From contig CAKTNP010000019.1 in assembly GCA_934589155.1 (NCBI GenBank), positions 1-37,274 of the forward strand: a stretch of 37,274 nucleotides of DNA, written 5' to 3'. This stretch comes from an uncultured Oscillospiraceae bacterium (GTDB taxonomy: Bacteria > Bacillota > Clostridia > Oscillospirales > Oscillospiraceae). Shown here one piece after another: positions 1 through 8,994 of the stretch (the first letter of the stretch is position 1; each line of letters opens with the position of its first letter). Both the position numbers and the translations under genes were made by a program. The notes beneath the pieces were generated by a model. The model was not told where the DNA came from. It did not search any database and saw nothing but the letters and a program-made list of their open reading frames with translations.

Positions 1-1032
1 GAGCAGGTCATCATCAACACCTGGTACGGCGGCGAGATGAAGAAGGGCATGTTCTCCATGATGAACTACTACCTGCCCCTGAAGGGCATCGCCTCCATGC
101 ACTGCTCCGCCAACACCGACATGAACGGCGAGAACACCGCCATCTTCTTCGGCCTGTCCGGCACCGGCAAGACCACCCTGTCCACCGATCCCAAGCGTCT
201 GCTGATCGGCGACGACGAGCACGGCTGGGACGACAACGGCGTGTTCAACTTTGAGGGCGGCTGCTATGCCAAGGTTATCAACCTGGATAAGGAATCCGAG
301 CCTGATATCTACAACGCCATCAAGCGGAACGCTTTGCTGGAGAACGTGACCCTGGACGAGAACGGCAAGATCGACTTCGCCGACAAGTCCGTTACCGAGA
401 ACACCCGTGTGTCCTACCCCATCGACCACATCCAGAACATCGTTCGGCCCATTTCCTCCGCTCCCGCTGCCAAGAACGTGATCTTCCTGTCCGCCGACGC
501 TTTCGGCGTGCTGCCTCCCGTGTCCATCCTGACCCCGGAGCAGACCAAGTACTACTTCCTGTCCGGCTTCACCGCAAAGCTGGCCGGCACCGAGCGGGGC
601 ATCACCGAGCCCACCCCCACCTTCTCCGCTTGCTTCGGCCAGGCATTCCTGGAGCTGCATCCCACCAAGTACGCCGAAGAGCTGGTGAAGAAGATGGAGA
701 AGAGCGGCGCCAAGGCATACCTGGTGAACACCGGCTGGAACGGCACCGGCAAGCGTATCTCCATTAAGGATACCCGCGGCATCATCGACGCCATCCTCAG
801 CGGCGCCATCCTGACCGCTCCCACCAAGAAGATCCCCCACTTCGACTTCGAGGTTCCCACCGAGCTGCCCGGCGTGGACTCCGGCATCCTGGATCCTCGG
901 GACACCTACGCCGACGCTTCCCAGTGGGAAGAGAAGGCCAAGGACCTGGCTTCCCGGTTCGTGAAGAACTTCGTGAAGTACGAGGGCAACGAGGCCGGCA
1001 AGGCTCTGGTGGCCGCTGGCCCCAAGGCTTGA
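1..1032 (+). CDS. pckA: Phosphoenolpyruvate carboxykinase (ATP), 3' part
   Basis: The frame is open from base 1, so the N-terminal part lies outside the window. The enzyme interconverts oxaloacetate and PEP with ATP/ADP in the cytoplasm; in anaerobes it can run toward oxaloacetate for fermentation. Visible motifs are GGEMKKG near the left edge, the P-loop [11 protein letters not shown] (about 151-183) and the metal/nucleotide motif [11 protein letters not shown] (about 202-234). Together these are diagnostic of the ATP-dependent class II family rather than the GTP-dependent one. The frame ends in TGA and is followed by a strong intrinsic terminator, so this is the last gene of its transcript. 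Codon use is biased toward a few C-ending and AAG/GAG codons, as expected for a highly expressed gene. Identity is secure. Confidence 0.97.
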   Translation, partial: EQVIINTWYGGEMKKGMFSMMNYYLPLKGIASMHCSANTDMNGENTAIFFGLSGTGKTTLSTDPKRLLIGDDEHGWDDNGVFNFEGGCYAKVINLDKESEPDIYNAIKRNALLENVTLDENGKIDFADKSVTENTRVSYPIDHIQNIVRPISSAPAAKNVIFLSADAFGVLPPVSILTPEQTKYYFLSGFTAKLAGTERGITEPTPTFSACFGQAFLELHPTKYAEELVKKMEKSGAKAYLVNTGWNGTGKRISIKDTRGIIDAILSGAILTAPTKKIPHFDFEVPTELPGVDSGILDPRDTYADASQWEEKAKDLASRFVKNFVKYEGNEAGKALVAAGPKA

Positions 1033-1060
1033 TTGCAGCCTGACCATTTATAACGCAAAG

Positions 1061-1087
1061 GCGCCCGGCGAAAGCCGGGCGCTTTTT
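1061..1087 (+). terminator. Intrinsic terminator of pckA
   Basis: A 9-bp stem (GCGCCCGGC / GCCGGGCGC) with a GAAA tetraloop is followed directly by a run of T. It begins 28 bases after the pckA stop codon. Confidence 0.95.
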
Positions 1088-1145
1088 TGCATCCGAGAGA
1101 AAAGATCCCGCAGGCTCTCAGAAAATGGGATGGCCCAGGGAGAAC

Positions 1146-1182
1146 GAAAAAGGAGACGGCACGTTGTGCCGTCTCCTTTTTG
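1146..1182. terminator. Bidirectional terminator between pckA and the BlaI-type gene
   Basis: A long GC-rich stem (AGGAGACGGCAC / GTGCCGTCTCCT) with a 3-base loop has A residues on its left and T residues on its right, so it can terminate transcription in either direction. The minus-strand repressor gene stops 12 bases away, so it serves mainly as that gene's terminator. Confidence 0.9.
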
Positions 1183-1194
1183 AATCGGGTGGGA

Positions 1195-1575
1195 TTATTT
1201 CTTGCCCTTCTTGGCGGCGTCCAGAATGGTCTGGAGCTCCTCCAGGGTGTCCTTGCCGGGCTTGAACTCCTTCAGCAGAGCCTCAAAGAGCTTGGGCAGT
1301 TCCGGCTTCTGCTTGGTGTTGGAAGCGGCGGCCAGAGCATGGTACTGCTCGCAGGTAATGGCGGCGGCATAGGTCCGGCCAATGGCTTTTCCGTTCTTTA
1401 CAAAGCCGGCTTCGCAGATGGCACCCTTCCGCAGCAGGCTGTTCAACAGGACGTGAATGGAGCTTTCCTTCCAGGTGCGGTCCACGGACTCGGTAATGAG
1501 TTCGGCACGGGACAACGGCTTTTCCGCCTTCCACAGCACGTCCATAACTTCAATTTCATTCTTCGTCAGATTCAT
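1195..1575 (-). CDS. BlaI/MecI/CopY-family transcriptional repressor
   Basis: This 126-residue protein is of normal family length. It begins MNLTKNEIEVMDVLW, the standard opening of BlaI/MecI winged-helix repressors, and the winged helix covers roughly residues 3-75. The C-terminal part (about 90-126, with KLFEALLKEFKPGKDTLEEL) resembles the dimerisation helices of the family. Such proteins are dimeric repressors, usually inactivated by a BlaR1-type membrane protease; no blaR1 partner lies beside it here. The GGGGG-type ribosome site sits about 10 bases before ATG at 1575. A strong promoter lies upstream, and the divergent neighbour is an M14 cell-wall peptidase. Regulation of that neighbour, of itself, or of a distant target is possible but unproven. 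Confidence 0.9.
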   Translation of the reverse strand: MNLTKNEIEVMDVLWKAEKPLSRAELITESVDRTWKESSIHVLLNSLLRKGAICEAGFVKNGKAIGRTYAAAITCEQYHALAAASNTKQKPELPKLFEALLKEFKPGKDTLEELQTILDAAKKGKK

Positions 1576-1596
1576 ATCTAATGCCCCCTTTTTATG

Positions 1597-1705
1597 ATGA
1601 AGAAATTATATCGTAAATCATTCTTGAAAGTCAAGAGGGAAATGTATCAAATTTCTTCTATTTATCGAATTTGAAAATTTTTCGTGTTCAAAAAATGAAG
1701 AAATT
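1597..1705. repeat. Three copies of a 9-base element, possible operator sites
   Basis: GAAGAAATT occurs at 1599-1607, its exact reverse complement AATTTCTTC at 1650-1658, and GAAGAAATT again at 1697-1705. The outer two share a longer context (ATGAAGAAATT followed by A/G TA). The first copy overlaps the -10 box of the repressor promoter. Centre spacings are about 51 and 47 bp. The region is AT-rich, so chance is not excluded. Confidence 0.5.
1605..1634 (-). promoter_or_regulatory. Promoter of the BlaI-family gene
   Basis: On the minus strand a TTGACT -35 box (1629-1634) and a perfect TATAAT -10 box (1605-1610) are separated by 18 bp, about 30 bp before the start codon. Confidence 0.85.
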
Positions 1706-1836
1706 GTAGAATATTTGTGAAAAATTAGAGAAGAACACCGATAAGTCAACAGCAATGCAACATGAGGACAGGTAAATTTTCCAATAAATGGATTAGCATG
1801 TGGAAGTTTCTTGCATACTATGGAGGCAGGAGCGTG

Positions 1837-3048
1837 ATGCAAATGGACTCTTTGACGCGCCTTGCCCTGTCCCGGGCGGGTGTTTCTTCCATAGAAGCCT
1901 TTCAGGAGCAGGCGGGATTGCCGGTGACGAGAGCTCTGGACGCCGAGACCCAGGCGGCGCTGGAGCCCTGGCTTTTGGGCTATGACCGGGTGGAGATCCG
2001 GGAGCGTGACACGATTTACGGCCTGACCCGACGATATGATACCCGGGAAGTGGCCATTCTGGCGGCCAACCCCGGAGTGGATCCCCGGGAGCTGCGGCCG
2101 GGCCAGGTATTGACGGTGCCCTTTTCCTTTGATGTGGTGCCTACGGATGTGCCCATGACCTCTCGGCTGTGCGGCCTGTGCATTTGGGGCCTGACCGCCC
2201 GGTATCCGGCCCTGTGCCGCCGGACTCTGCTGACTACCACGGCGGGGGGACGGCCGGTGGAGGCGCTGATCCTGGGTTCCGGGCCTCGGACCGTGCTGTA
2301 TAACGCCGCCCTTCATGCCAACGAGTGGATCACCACGCCGGTACTCCTGAAGTTTGCGGAGGAGCTGGCCCGGGCAGGGGCCCTTGGCGGGGCGGTGTTT
2401 GGCATACCGGCGGAGGAACTGCTGGAAAGGGCCACGGTCCACCTGGTGCCCATGGTGAACCCAGACGGAGTGGACCTGGTAACGGGGGCCATTGGCCCCG
2501 GGGAGGCGGAGTATGAGAGGGCCCAGACCCTGGCGGCCCGGTATCCCACGATCCCCTTTCCGGAGGGGTGGAAGGCCAATCTTCTGGGGGTGGATCTGAA
2601 TCTCAACTACCCCGCCGGGTGGGAAAACGCCCGGGAGATCAAGTTCAGCCAGGGCTATACCCGGCCGGGACCCAGGGACTATGTGGGGCAGGCGCCGCTG
2701 GACCAGCGGGAGTCGGCGGCCATGGCCCGATACACCCGGCTCCTGGAGCCTCGGCTGACCCTGGCCTATCACAGCCAGGGAGAGGTGATTTATTGGAAGT
2801 ATCTGGACATGGAGCCGCCGGGAGCCCGAGCCATTGGGGAGCGGTTCGCGGAGGTCAGCGGCTATGCCCTGGACGACACGCCCTATGCCTCCGGCTTTGC
2901 GGGGTATAAGGACTGGTTTATTCTGCGCTGGAACCGGCCCGGTTATACGGTGGAGGTGGGTAGCGGGGCAAATCCGCTGCCCCTGAGCCAGTTTGATGAA
3001 ATTTATGAGGCGAATCTGGGGATCCTGACGCTGGGGATGGTATTATAG
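1837..3048 (+). CDS. LysM-containing M14 zinc carboxypeptidase, gamma-D-glutamyl-diamino acid endopeptidase type
   Basis: The start was chosen at ATG 1837, six bases after GGAGGCAGG, giving 403 residues; an upstream in-frame ATG at 1762 lacks a ribosome site. Residues about 5-45 resemble a short peptidoglycan-binding motif. Residues about 52-96 form one LysM domain (DTIYGLTRRYDTREVAILAANPG). From about 110 onward there is an M14 peptidase domain with zinc ligands H160 and E163 (HANEW) and H312 (AYHSQGE), and a catalytic Glu at 373 (TVEVGSG). This layout matches endopeptidase I-type enzymes, which cut the D-Glu/diaminopimelate bond of cell-wall peptides and often act during sporulation. No signal peptide is visible, consistent with cytosolic synthesis in the sporulating cell. 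Substrate specificity is inferred from the family. Confidence 0.88.
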   Translation: MQMDSLTRLALSRAGVSSIEAFQEQAGLPVTRALDAETQAALEPWLLGYDRVEIRERDTIYGLTRRYDTREVAILAANPGVDPRELRPGQVLTVPFSFDVVPTDVPMTSRLCGLCIWGLTARYPALCRRTLLTTTAGGRPVEALILGSGPRTVLYNAALHANEWITTPVLLKFAEELARAGALGGAVFGIPAEELLERATVHLVPMVNPDGVDLVTGAIGPGEAEYERAQTLAARYPTIPFPEGWKANLLGVDLNLNYPAGWENAREIKFSQGYTRPGPRDYVGQAPLDQRESAAMARYTRLLEPRLTLAYHSQGEVIYWKYLDMEPPGARAIGERFAEVSGYALDDTPYASGFAGYKDWFILRWNRPGYTVEVGSGANPLPLSQFDEIYEANLGILTLGMVL

Positions 3049-3116
3049 AGCGCGGACGTATTCACAGCGGCCAATGAAAACCTGGGGCATTCTCCGGGAA
3101 AATCACCCGGACAGAC

Positions 3117-3151
3117 AAAGCTCCCAGGCGCATTCTGCGCCTGGGAGCTTT
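3117..3151. terminator. Convergent terminator between the M14 peptidase and argF
   Basis: A 16-bp inverted repeat with a 3-base loop is centred on TTC at 3133-3135, between two convergent genes. The T tract is short on both strands, but the stem is long and GC-rich. Confidence 0.8.
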
Positions 3152-3163
3152 GCTATGGCTCTG

Positions 3164-4147
3164 TTACAGCGTGGCTGCCAGGACGGCCTTGATGGTGTGC
3201 ATCCGGTTTTCCGCTTCGTCAAAGACGACGGACCGGGGACCGGAGAATACGGCGTTGGAGACTTCCATATAGCTTCTGCCGAATTTCTCGCCCATTTCTT
3301 TGCCGATCTTGGTTTTGAGATCGTGGAAGGCGGGGAGGCAGTGCATAAATACGGCCTGGGGTCCGGCGGCCTCCATCAGTTCTTCCGTGACCGCGTAGGG
3401 GGCCAGGGCGGCAATCCGCTCCGCCCAGACCTCCGCGGGCTCTCCCATGGACACCCATACGTCGGTGCAGAGAACCTGGGCCCCCTGGACGGCGGCCTCA
3501 GGATCCTGGGAAAACTCCAGGACCGCACCGGTCTTTTCCGCAATGGCTTGGCATTGGGCCACCAGCTTGGGGTCCGGCAGGAATTCTTTCGGAGCGCAGG
3601 CCACGAAATGCATGCCCATTTTGGCGCAGCCGATCATGAGGGAGTTGCCCATATTATACCGGGCATCCCCCAGATACACCAGTTTGATCCCGGAAAGGGT
3701 GCCGAAGTGCTCCCGGATGGTCAGAAGGTCCGCCAGGATCTGGGTGGGGTGGAACTCGTTGGTCAGACCGTTCCACACGGGGACCCCGGCGTATTTCGCC
3801 AGCTCCTCCACGACCTCCTGACCGTAGCCCCGGTATTCGATGCCGTCATAGATCCGGCCCAGGACCTGGGCCGTGTCAGCGATGGACTCCTTTTTGCCGA
3901 TCTGGGAGCCCGAGGGGTCCAGATAGGTGGCGTGCATTCCCAAGTCAAAGGCCGCCGTTTCAAAGCTGCACCGGGTCCGGGTGCTGGTTTTTTCAAAAAT
4001 CAGGGCGATGTTTTTGCCCTCGCAGAGCTTGTGGGGGATCCCCGCTTTTTTCTTGGCCTTCAGGTCGGCGGCCAGGTCCAGAAGCCCTGCGATCTCTTCC
4101 GGGGTGAAGTCCAATAGGGTCAAAAAGCTCTTTCCTTTGAGGTCCAT
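3164..4147 (-). CDS. argF: Ornithine carbamoyltransferase
   Basis: This 327-residue cytoplasmic enzyme makes citrulline from ornithine and carbamoyl phosphate. The carbamoyl-phosphate loop STRTR is at residues 55-59, HPTQ at 133-136, the DVWVSMGE segment at about 229-236, and the ornithine-site HCLPAFHD at 269-276. All family signatures are intact and the length is normal. It is the last gene of argGHF. Its ATG (4147) lies 28 bases inside the 3' end of argH, so translational coupling is likely. Placement beside argG and argH supports an anabolic role (argF) rather than the arginine deiminase pathway, although sequence alone does not separate argF from arcB. Confidence 0.96.
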   Translation of the reverse strand: MDLKGKSFLTLLDFTPEEIAGLLDLAADLKAKKKAGIPHKLCEGKNIALIFEKTSTRTRCSFETAAFDLGMHATYLDPSGSQIGKKESIADTAQVLGRIYDGIEYRGYGQEVVEELAKYAGVPVWNGLTNEFHPTQILADLLTIREHFGTLSGIKLVYLGDARYNMGNSLMIGCAKMGMHFVACAPKEFLPDPKLVAQCQAIAEKTGAVLEFSQDPEAAVQGAQVLCTDVWVSMGEPAEVWAERIAALAPYAVTEELMEAAGPQAVFMHCLPAFHDLKTKIGKEMGEKFGRSYMEVSNAVFSGPRSVVFDEAENRMHTIKAVLAATL

Positions 4148-5529
4148 GGTCGTTCCGCCTCCAATCGGGTTTTTACATACTGAATTTGTGCCGCCACGGA
4201 ATCCGGGGAGGCTCCGCCGAAGCTGGTCCGGCGCTTCATGCAGCGGTCAAGGTCAATGGCGTCGAACAGATCCTCGTCGAACAGGGGCGAGAAGGCCTGG
4301 TATTCGGAAAGGGACAGGGTTTCCAAGATCTTCCCCTCCGCCATGCATTTGCCAACAATGCCTCCCACCAGCTTGTAGGCGGTGCGGAAGGGCAGACCCT
4401 TGCCCACCAGGTAGTCCGCCAAGTCCGTGGCGTTGATGAAGCCCTTCTGGGCCGCCAAACGCATGGTTTCGGGCAGGGTCTTCATAGTGCGGATCATGGG
4501 TGCGAAGACCCCCAGGCACTGCATCACCGTGTCCACGGAGTCGAAAATGGCTTCCTTGTCCTCCTGCATGTCCTTGTTATAGGCCAGGGGCAGACCCTTG
4601 AGCATGGTCAGGGTGCCCATGAGATTGCCGTAGACCCGGCCGGTCTTGCCCCGGCACAGCTCTGCCATGTCCGGATTCTTCTTCTGGGGCATGATGGAGG
4701 AGCCGGTGGTGAAGCTGTCGGACAGCTCCACAAAGTGAAATTCCCAACTGGTCCAGAGGATCACCTCCTCGGAGAACCGGGACAGGTGCATCATGACGAT
4801 GGCCAGGGCGCTTTGCAGTTCCACGCAGAAGTCCCGGTCGGACACGGCGTCGATGGAGTTCCGGGCCACGTCGGAAAAGCCCAGCTTCTCCGCCTCCAGG
4901 AACCGGTCCGTGTCATAGGTGGTGCCCGCCAGGGCGCAGGCCCCGATGGGGCTCACGTTCATCCGCCGGACGGCGTCCGACAGCCGGGAAAGGTCCCGGA
5001 GGAACATCATGGCGTAGGCCATGAGCTGGTGGCCGAAGGAAATGGGCTGGGCCCGCTGCAGATGGGTGTAGCCCGGGGCGATGACGTCGCGGTTTTCCTC
5101 CGCCTGTTGGCAGACGGCCAGGATCAGGTCCTTCAAAAGACCCTTTATCTCGGTGGCCTCCTGCCGCAGGTACAGCCGCAGGTCCAGGGCCACCTGGTCG
5201 TTCCGGCTCCGGGCGGTGTGGAGCTTCCGGCCGGGGTCGCCGATCCGGGCGGTGAGTTCCCCCTCCACAAAGGAGTGGATGTCCTCGGCCCCGGCGTCAA
5301 ATTGTAGGGTCCCCTGGTCCAGGTCCTGCAGGATACCCTCCAGACCGGAGAGAATAGCCTCACACTCCGATTCGGAAATGATATGCCGGGCCGACAGCAT
5401 GGCGACGTGGGCCATGGAGCCCTGGATGTCCTGGCGGTACATCCGGCAGTCGAAGGGCAGGGAGGTATTGAAGTCGTCTGCCAGGGCGTTCAGTTCGCTG
5501 GCCGCCCGTCCGGCCCAGAGCTTTTCCAT
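4120..5529 (-). CDS. argH: Argininosuccinate lyase
   Basis: The protein splits argininosuccinate into arginine and fumarate, the last step of arginine synthesis. The start is ATG 5529 (MEKLWAGR), giving 469 residues, preceded by a GGAAAGGA ribosome site; a TTG 33 bases further upstream would add only unlikely residues. Fumarase/aspartase-superfamily signatures are TARSRNDQ (105-112), THLQ (155-158) and [11 protein letters not shown] (276-286), the loop carrying the catalytic serine. A 50-bp gap with a small hairpin separates it from argG upstream, and its end overlaps argF. Length and motifs are normal. Confidence 0.97.
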   Translation of the reverse strand: MEKLWAGRAASELNALADDFNTSLPFDCRMYRQDIQGSMAHVAMLSARHIISESECEAILSGLEGILQDLDQGTLQFDAGAEDIHSFVEGELTARIGDPGRKLHTARSRNDQVALDLRLYLRQEATEIKGLLKDLILAVCQQAEENRDVIAPGYTHLQRAQPISFGHQLMAYAMMFLRDLSRLSDAVRRMNVSPIGACALAGTTYDTDRFLEAEKLGFSDVARNSIDAVSDRDFCVELQSALAIVMMHLSRFSEEVILWTSWEFHFVELSDSFTTGSSIMPQKKNPDMAELCRGKTGRVYGNLMGTLTMLKGLPLAYNKDMQEDKEAIFDSVDTVMQCLGVFAPMIRTMKTLPETMRLAAQKGFINATDLADYLVGKGLPFRTAYKLVGGIVGKCMAEGKILETLSLSEYQAFSPLFDEDLFDAIDLDRCMKRRTSFGGASPDSVAAQIQYVKTRLEAERPWTSKERAF

Positions 5530-5554
5530 GGGGACCCGTCCTTTCCAAAGGGGG

Positions 5555-5570
5555 CGGGACAACCGTCCCG
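5555..5570. other. Small hairpin between argG and argH
   Basis: A CGGGAC / GTCCCG 6-bp stem with an AACC loop lies in the 50-bp argG-argH gap. No T tract follows, so it is more likely an mRNA processing or stability element than a terminator. Function is unknown. Confidence 0.45.
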
Positions 5571-5579
5571 ACCGGTGTG

Positions 5580-6809
<1,230 letters not shown>

Positions 6810-6830
6810 GATGAAAGCCTCCCATGCTCT

Positions 6831-6848
6831 CTTGAATTTTTATACACG
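6831..6848 (-). promoter_or_regulatory. ArgR/AhrC-type ARG box 1
   Basis: The minus-strand sequence CGTGTATAAAAATTCAAG matches the Bacillus AhrC box as I recall it (CATGAATAAAAATTCAAG) at 16 of 18 positions. It starts just downstream of the -10 box, over the expected transcription start, a classic repressor position. Confidence 0.75.
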
Positions 6849-6849
6849 A

Positions 6850-6878
6850 ATTATAGCGCAAGATGCATAATATTTCAA
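6850..6878 (-). promoter_or_regulatory. argG promoter
   Basis: On the minus strand TTGAAA (6873-6878) and a perfect TATAAT (6850-6855) are separated by 17 bp, about 40 bp before the argG start. This is a near-consensus housekeeping promoter. Confidence 0.88.
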
Positions 6879-6879
6879 G
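6862..6879 (+). promoter_or_regulatory. ArgR/AhrC-type ARG box 2
   Basis: The plus-strand sequence GATGCATAATATTTCAAG matches the same recalled box at 14 of 18 positions and covers the -35 element of the argG promoter. Its centre is 31 bp, about three helical turns, from box 1, which would place both on one face of the DNA. Confidence 0.6.
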
Positions 6880-6985
6880 AGGCTTAAGCAATATTTGGAT
6901 ATACTTACACTATACGCAAGAGATATACGATGATAATGCGCATAATATACAACAAATAGGCGGAGCACATACACAATATACGCAT

Positions 6986-7022
6986 AAAAATACCGTCGGA
7001 GGAGTTCCTCCGGCGGTATTTG
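6986..7022 (-). terminator. Terminator of the PH-domain gene
   Basis: An imperfect stem (AATACCG-CGGAGGA / TCCTCCG-CGGTATT on either strand) is followed on the minus strand by five T residues. It begins about 10 bases after the stop codon at 7033 and insulates argG from its upstream neighbour. Confidence 0.88.
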
Positions 7023-7032
7023 CCGCTATTAT

Positions 7033-7485
7033 TTAGGGTCTGTGCCCGGGGCAGTGGTCGGGGAAACCGTCGCCGTCCAGGTCGTCATCGTCAAAATCCC
7101 CCGGCTCCATGTGGGGCCGGTCGCAGTGGGCGTCCAGCATTTCGTCCAGCCGGACCTTTCGGCGGATCTTCATCTGCTCTACGGTGGTGTGGAGCAGTTC
7201 TTTGGTCTGGACCGGGTGCTTGATGTTTTTCAGCACCATGACGGGGTTGGTCTTGTCCGATGACTGGATGGTGATGGTGCCTACGCCGCAGATTCGCTGC
7301 CACAGGGTCCGCTTCATGCTGATGTCCCGGATCCGGTAGAGCACCGTTTCCTCGTCCTTGATGTTCAAAAAGCCGGTGGAGAAGAACAGGCGGTCGTCTG
7401 ACAGCGCGTAGCGGGTGAAGCTCAGGGGCAGGCCCATGTGCCGGACACGATCCTTCCAGATATACTGTTTTTCCTTGAATCCCAT
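7033..7485 (-). CDS. Bacterial PH-domain protein with an acidic, calcium-loop-like tail
   Basis: The protein has 150 residues. Residues about 20-110 resemble a bacterial PH-like (bPH2, DUF304/YdbS-type) domain: YALSDDRLFFSTGFLNIKDEETVLYRIRDISMKRTLWQRICGVGTI followed here by a predicted second half with VMVLKNIKHPV. No transmembrane segment is seen. The C-terminal tail (about 128-150) is rich in Asp and contains DLDGDGFPDHCPGH, which looks like a thrombospondin type 3 or dockerin-like calcium-binding loop. Its role is unknown; bPH domains often mediate protein or membrane contacts. It is monocistronic, with its own promoter (7512-7540) and terminator. Family assignment is good; the function is not known. 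Confidence 0.75.
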   Translation of the reverse strand: MGFKEKQYIWKDRVRHMGLPLSFTRYALSDDRLFFSTGFLNIKDEETVLYRIRDISMKRTLWQRICGVGTITIQSSDKTNPVMVLKNIKHPVQTKELLHTTVEQMKIRRKVRLDEMLDAHCDRPHMEPGDFDDDDLDGDGFPDHCPGHRP

Positions 7486-7511
7486 GGCAGGTCCTCCGTT
7501 CGTTTTTCTTT

Positions 7512-7540
7512 ATTGTACAAAAGGCCCGGGGCCCCGTCAA
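7512..7540 (-). promoter_or_regulatory. Promoter of the PH-domain gene, inside the upstream terminator
   Basis: On the minus strand TTGACG (7535-7540) and TACAAT (7512-7517) are separated by 17 bp. The -35 box and spacer lie within the terminator hairpin of the preceding PHP gene. Confidence 0.75.
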
Positions 7541-7557
7541 GGGCAAATCCCGGGCTT
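7518..7557 (-). terminator. Terminator of the thrE-PHP operon
   Basis: A GCCCGGG / CCCGGGC stem (7549-7555 with 7524-7530, minus-strand reading) encloses further GC-rich sequence. TTTTG follows on the minus strand. It begins directly after the stop codon at 7556. Confidence 0.72.
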
Positions 7558-8365
7558 ATAGGGCCGTTTCCTCAAAAATTTTGCCGTCAAATCGGGATAC
7601 AGAGGAAAAGCCTGTTTCTCGGGCCAATCGGACCGCCAGGTCCAGACCGAAGCCCACGGTGTCCGCCTGATGGCTGTCGGCGCCCAGGGTGAGCCGGCCG
7701 CCGTGATCGTGAAGATAGCGGAGCAGGGCCTCGTGGGGGTAGGGGGTCCTGCGCCAGCCCCGGGAAATGGCCCCGGTGTTGATCTCGAAGATCATGCCCG
7801 CCGAAAGGAGCCGGTCCATGGCGGCATAGGCCGCTTCTAAATACCGGGGGTGCAGGGGGTCAAAGAGGGGATCTTTGTCCAGGAACTTGGTAATGAGGTC
7901 AAAGTGGCCCACGATCCTGGCGGCGGTCCGATCCGGGAGTGTGGCCACGGCCCGATAATAATCCTCCGCCATGGCGTAGGGGTCCCCATCATAGAGATCC
8001 TTCACCCCCTGGCGCAGCTGTTGGGGGGACAGGTCGATGGGACAGAAAATGTCGCCCTTTTTGAGAAAATGCACGGAGCCGATGGCGTATTCAAATTCAG
8101 AACCGTCGCCGGGGCTGTATAGGTCCTGCTCCACGCCGCAGAATATCTCCAGGGTCCCGGCAAAACGCCGGCGGACCTCCTCCACCGCCCGGCGGTAGGG
8201 GGTGGGGTCCGGGGCCATGGTGCCCTGGGGATCCAGGGGGGAGTAGCTGTGGCCGGAGAAGCCCAAGGTGGTGAGACCCTGCCGGAGGGCGGCCTCCGCC
8301 ATTTCCATGGGGCTGTTTTTTCCGTCGCAGAAGGTGGTGTGGGTGTGATAGCTGAAGCGGCACAT
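7556..8365 (-). CDS. PHP-family phosphoesterase, HisJ-type histidinol-phosphatase-like
   Basis: The start was chosen at ATG 8365, giving 269 residues, because it forms a TAATG junction with the upstream gene. The PHP motifs are clear: YHTHTTFCDGK (residues about 6-16), GFSGHSY, a GVEQD segment, GHFDLI, FEINTGA and GADSHQ. These are metal-binding His/Asp/Glu clusters of the PHP domain. HisJ-type members hydrolyse L-histidinol phosphate, but many HisJ-like proteins have other phosphate esters as substrates. No his genes are nearby, so histidine biosynthesis is possible but unconfirmed. It is the last gene of a five-gene operon. Confidence 0.87.
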   Translation of the reverse strand: MCRFSYHTHTTFCDGKNSPMEMAEAALRQGLTTLGFSGHSYSPLDPQGTMAPDPTPYRRAVEEVRRRFAGTLEIFCGVEQDLYSPGDGSEFEYAIGSVHFLKKGDIFCPIDLSPQQLRQGVKDLYDGDPYAMAEDYYRAVATLPDRTAARIVGHFDLITKFLDKDPLFDPLHPRYLEAAYAAMDRLLSAGMIFEINTGAISRGWRRTPYPHEALLRYLHDHGGRLTLGADSHQADTVGFGLDLAVRLARETGFSSVSRFDGKIFEETAL

Positions 8366-8991
8366 TATCTCCGGCCCTCCAGAAGCCGGCAATAGGCACC
8401 GATGTCGAAGGGCTCCAGGGGAGCGTCCTTCCGCAGGTACAGGGGATGGTGGGGATGGCCTTTTTTGGAGATGGGCCCGGCGGAGAACCAGCGGGCCCCC
8501 CGCTTTTCCCCAATGGCGATCATGTCCCGGAGGCAGTCCAGAAGATAGCCTCGCTTTTCAATAATGGCCCCCCAGGCCGCCCAGACGGCGGGAGATTCCG
8601 ACAGGGACAGAACATAGTCAAAGGCCGCCATGTTCTCCCGGTGGAGCAGGGGATTGCAGGTCCGCTCCATGGCGTCCGGGTCCGTGGCCCGCTGGGCGTA
8701 GACGTTGAACATGATAAAGCTGTCGTAGCCTCCCGCCAGGGCAATGCGCTGAACGGATTTCAGGGTGTTGTCCAGGTTGTCCGGCGCCGCCGTGGAGGGG
8801 TTGATGCCGATGCAGATCAGGGGCTTCTGCCCCTGGGTGCCTAAAATGTACCGGTATTCGCTGTAAAAATTGGGAACGTACAGCCACCGGCCCACGTCAT
8901 AGTCCGGCGTGGGCTGCATGGAGCGCTCCAGAGCCTGGGCAAAGGGCAGCAGCTCCAGCTCCGCCGTGGCTCCCTTGGGAATGTGGGCCAT
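8365..8991 (-). CDS. DUF1643-family protein
   Basis: The protein has 208 residues with no signal peptide or membrane segment. The family hallmark is visible: ICIGINPSTA (about 60-69) followed by DNTLKSVQRIALAGGYDSFIMFNVYA, then a W-rich WAAWGA segment and KKGHPHHPLYL near the C-terminus. DUF1643 is widespread, and a function is not established as far as I know. It is co-transcribed with the upstream membrane protein (3-base gap) and overlaps the PHP start by one base. Confidence 0.85.
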   Translation of the reverse strand: MAHIPKGATAELELLPFAQALERSMQPTPDYDVGRWLYVPNFYSEYRYILGTQGQKPLICIGINPSTAAPDNLDNTLKSVQRIALAGGYDSFIMFNVYAQRATDPDAMERTCNPLLHRENMAAFDYVLSLSESPAVWAAWGAIIEKRGYLLDCLRDMIAIGEKRGARWFSAGPISKKGHPHHPLYLRKDAPLEPFDIGAYCRLLEGRR

Positions 8992-8994
8992 GGC

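Noticed and set aside
1618..2772. Minus-strand open frame of 384 codons opposite the M14 peptidase
   Set aside because: It is Gly/Pro/Arg/His-rich with no motif and runs antisense to a well supported gene.
5555..5570. Terminator between argG and argH
   Set aside because: The hairpin is short and has no T tract. The genes are most likely co-transcribed.
6810..7032. T-box or other amino-acid riboswitch upstream of argG
   Set aside because: The leader between promoter and start is only about 40 bases, with no T-box sequence. ARG boxes explain the region better.
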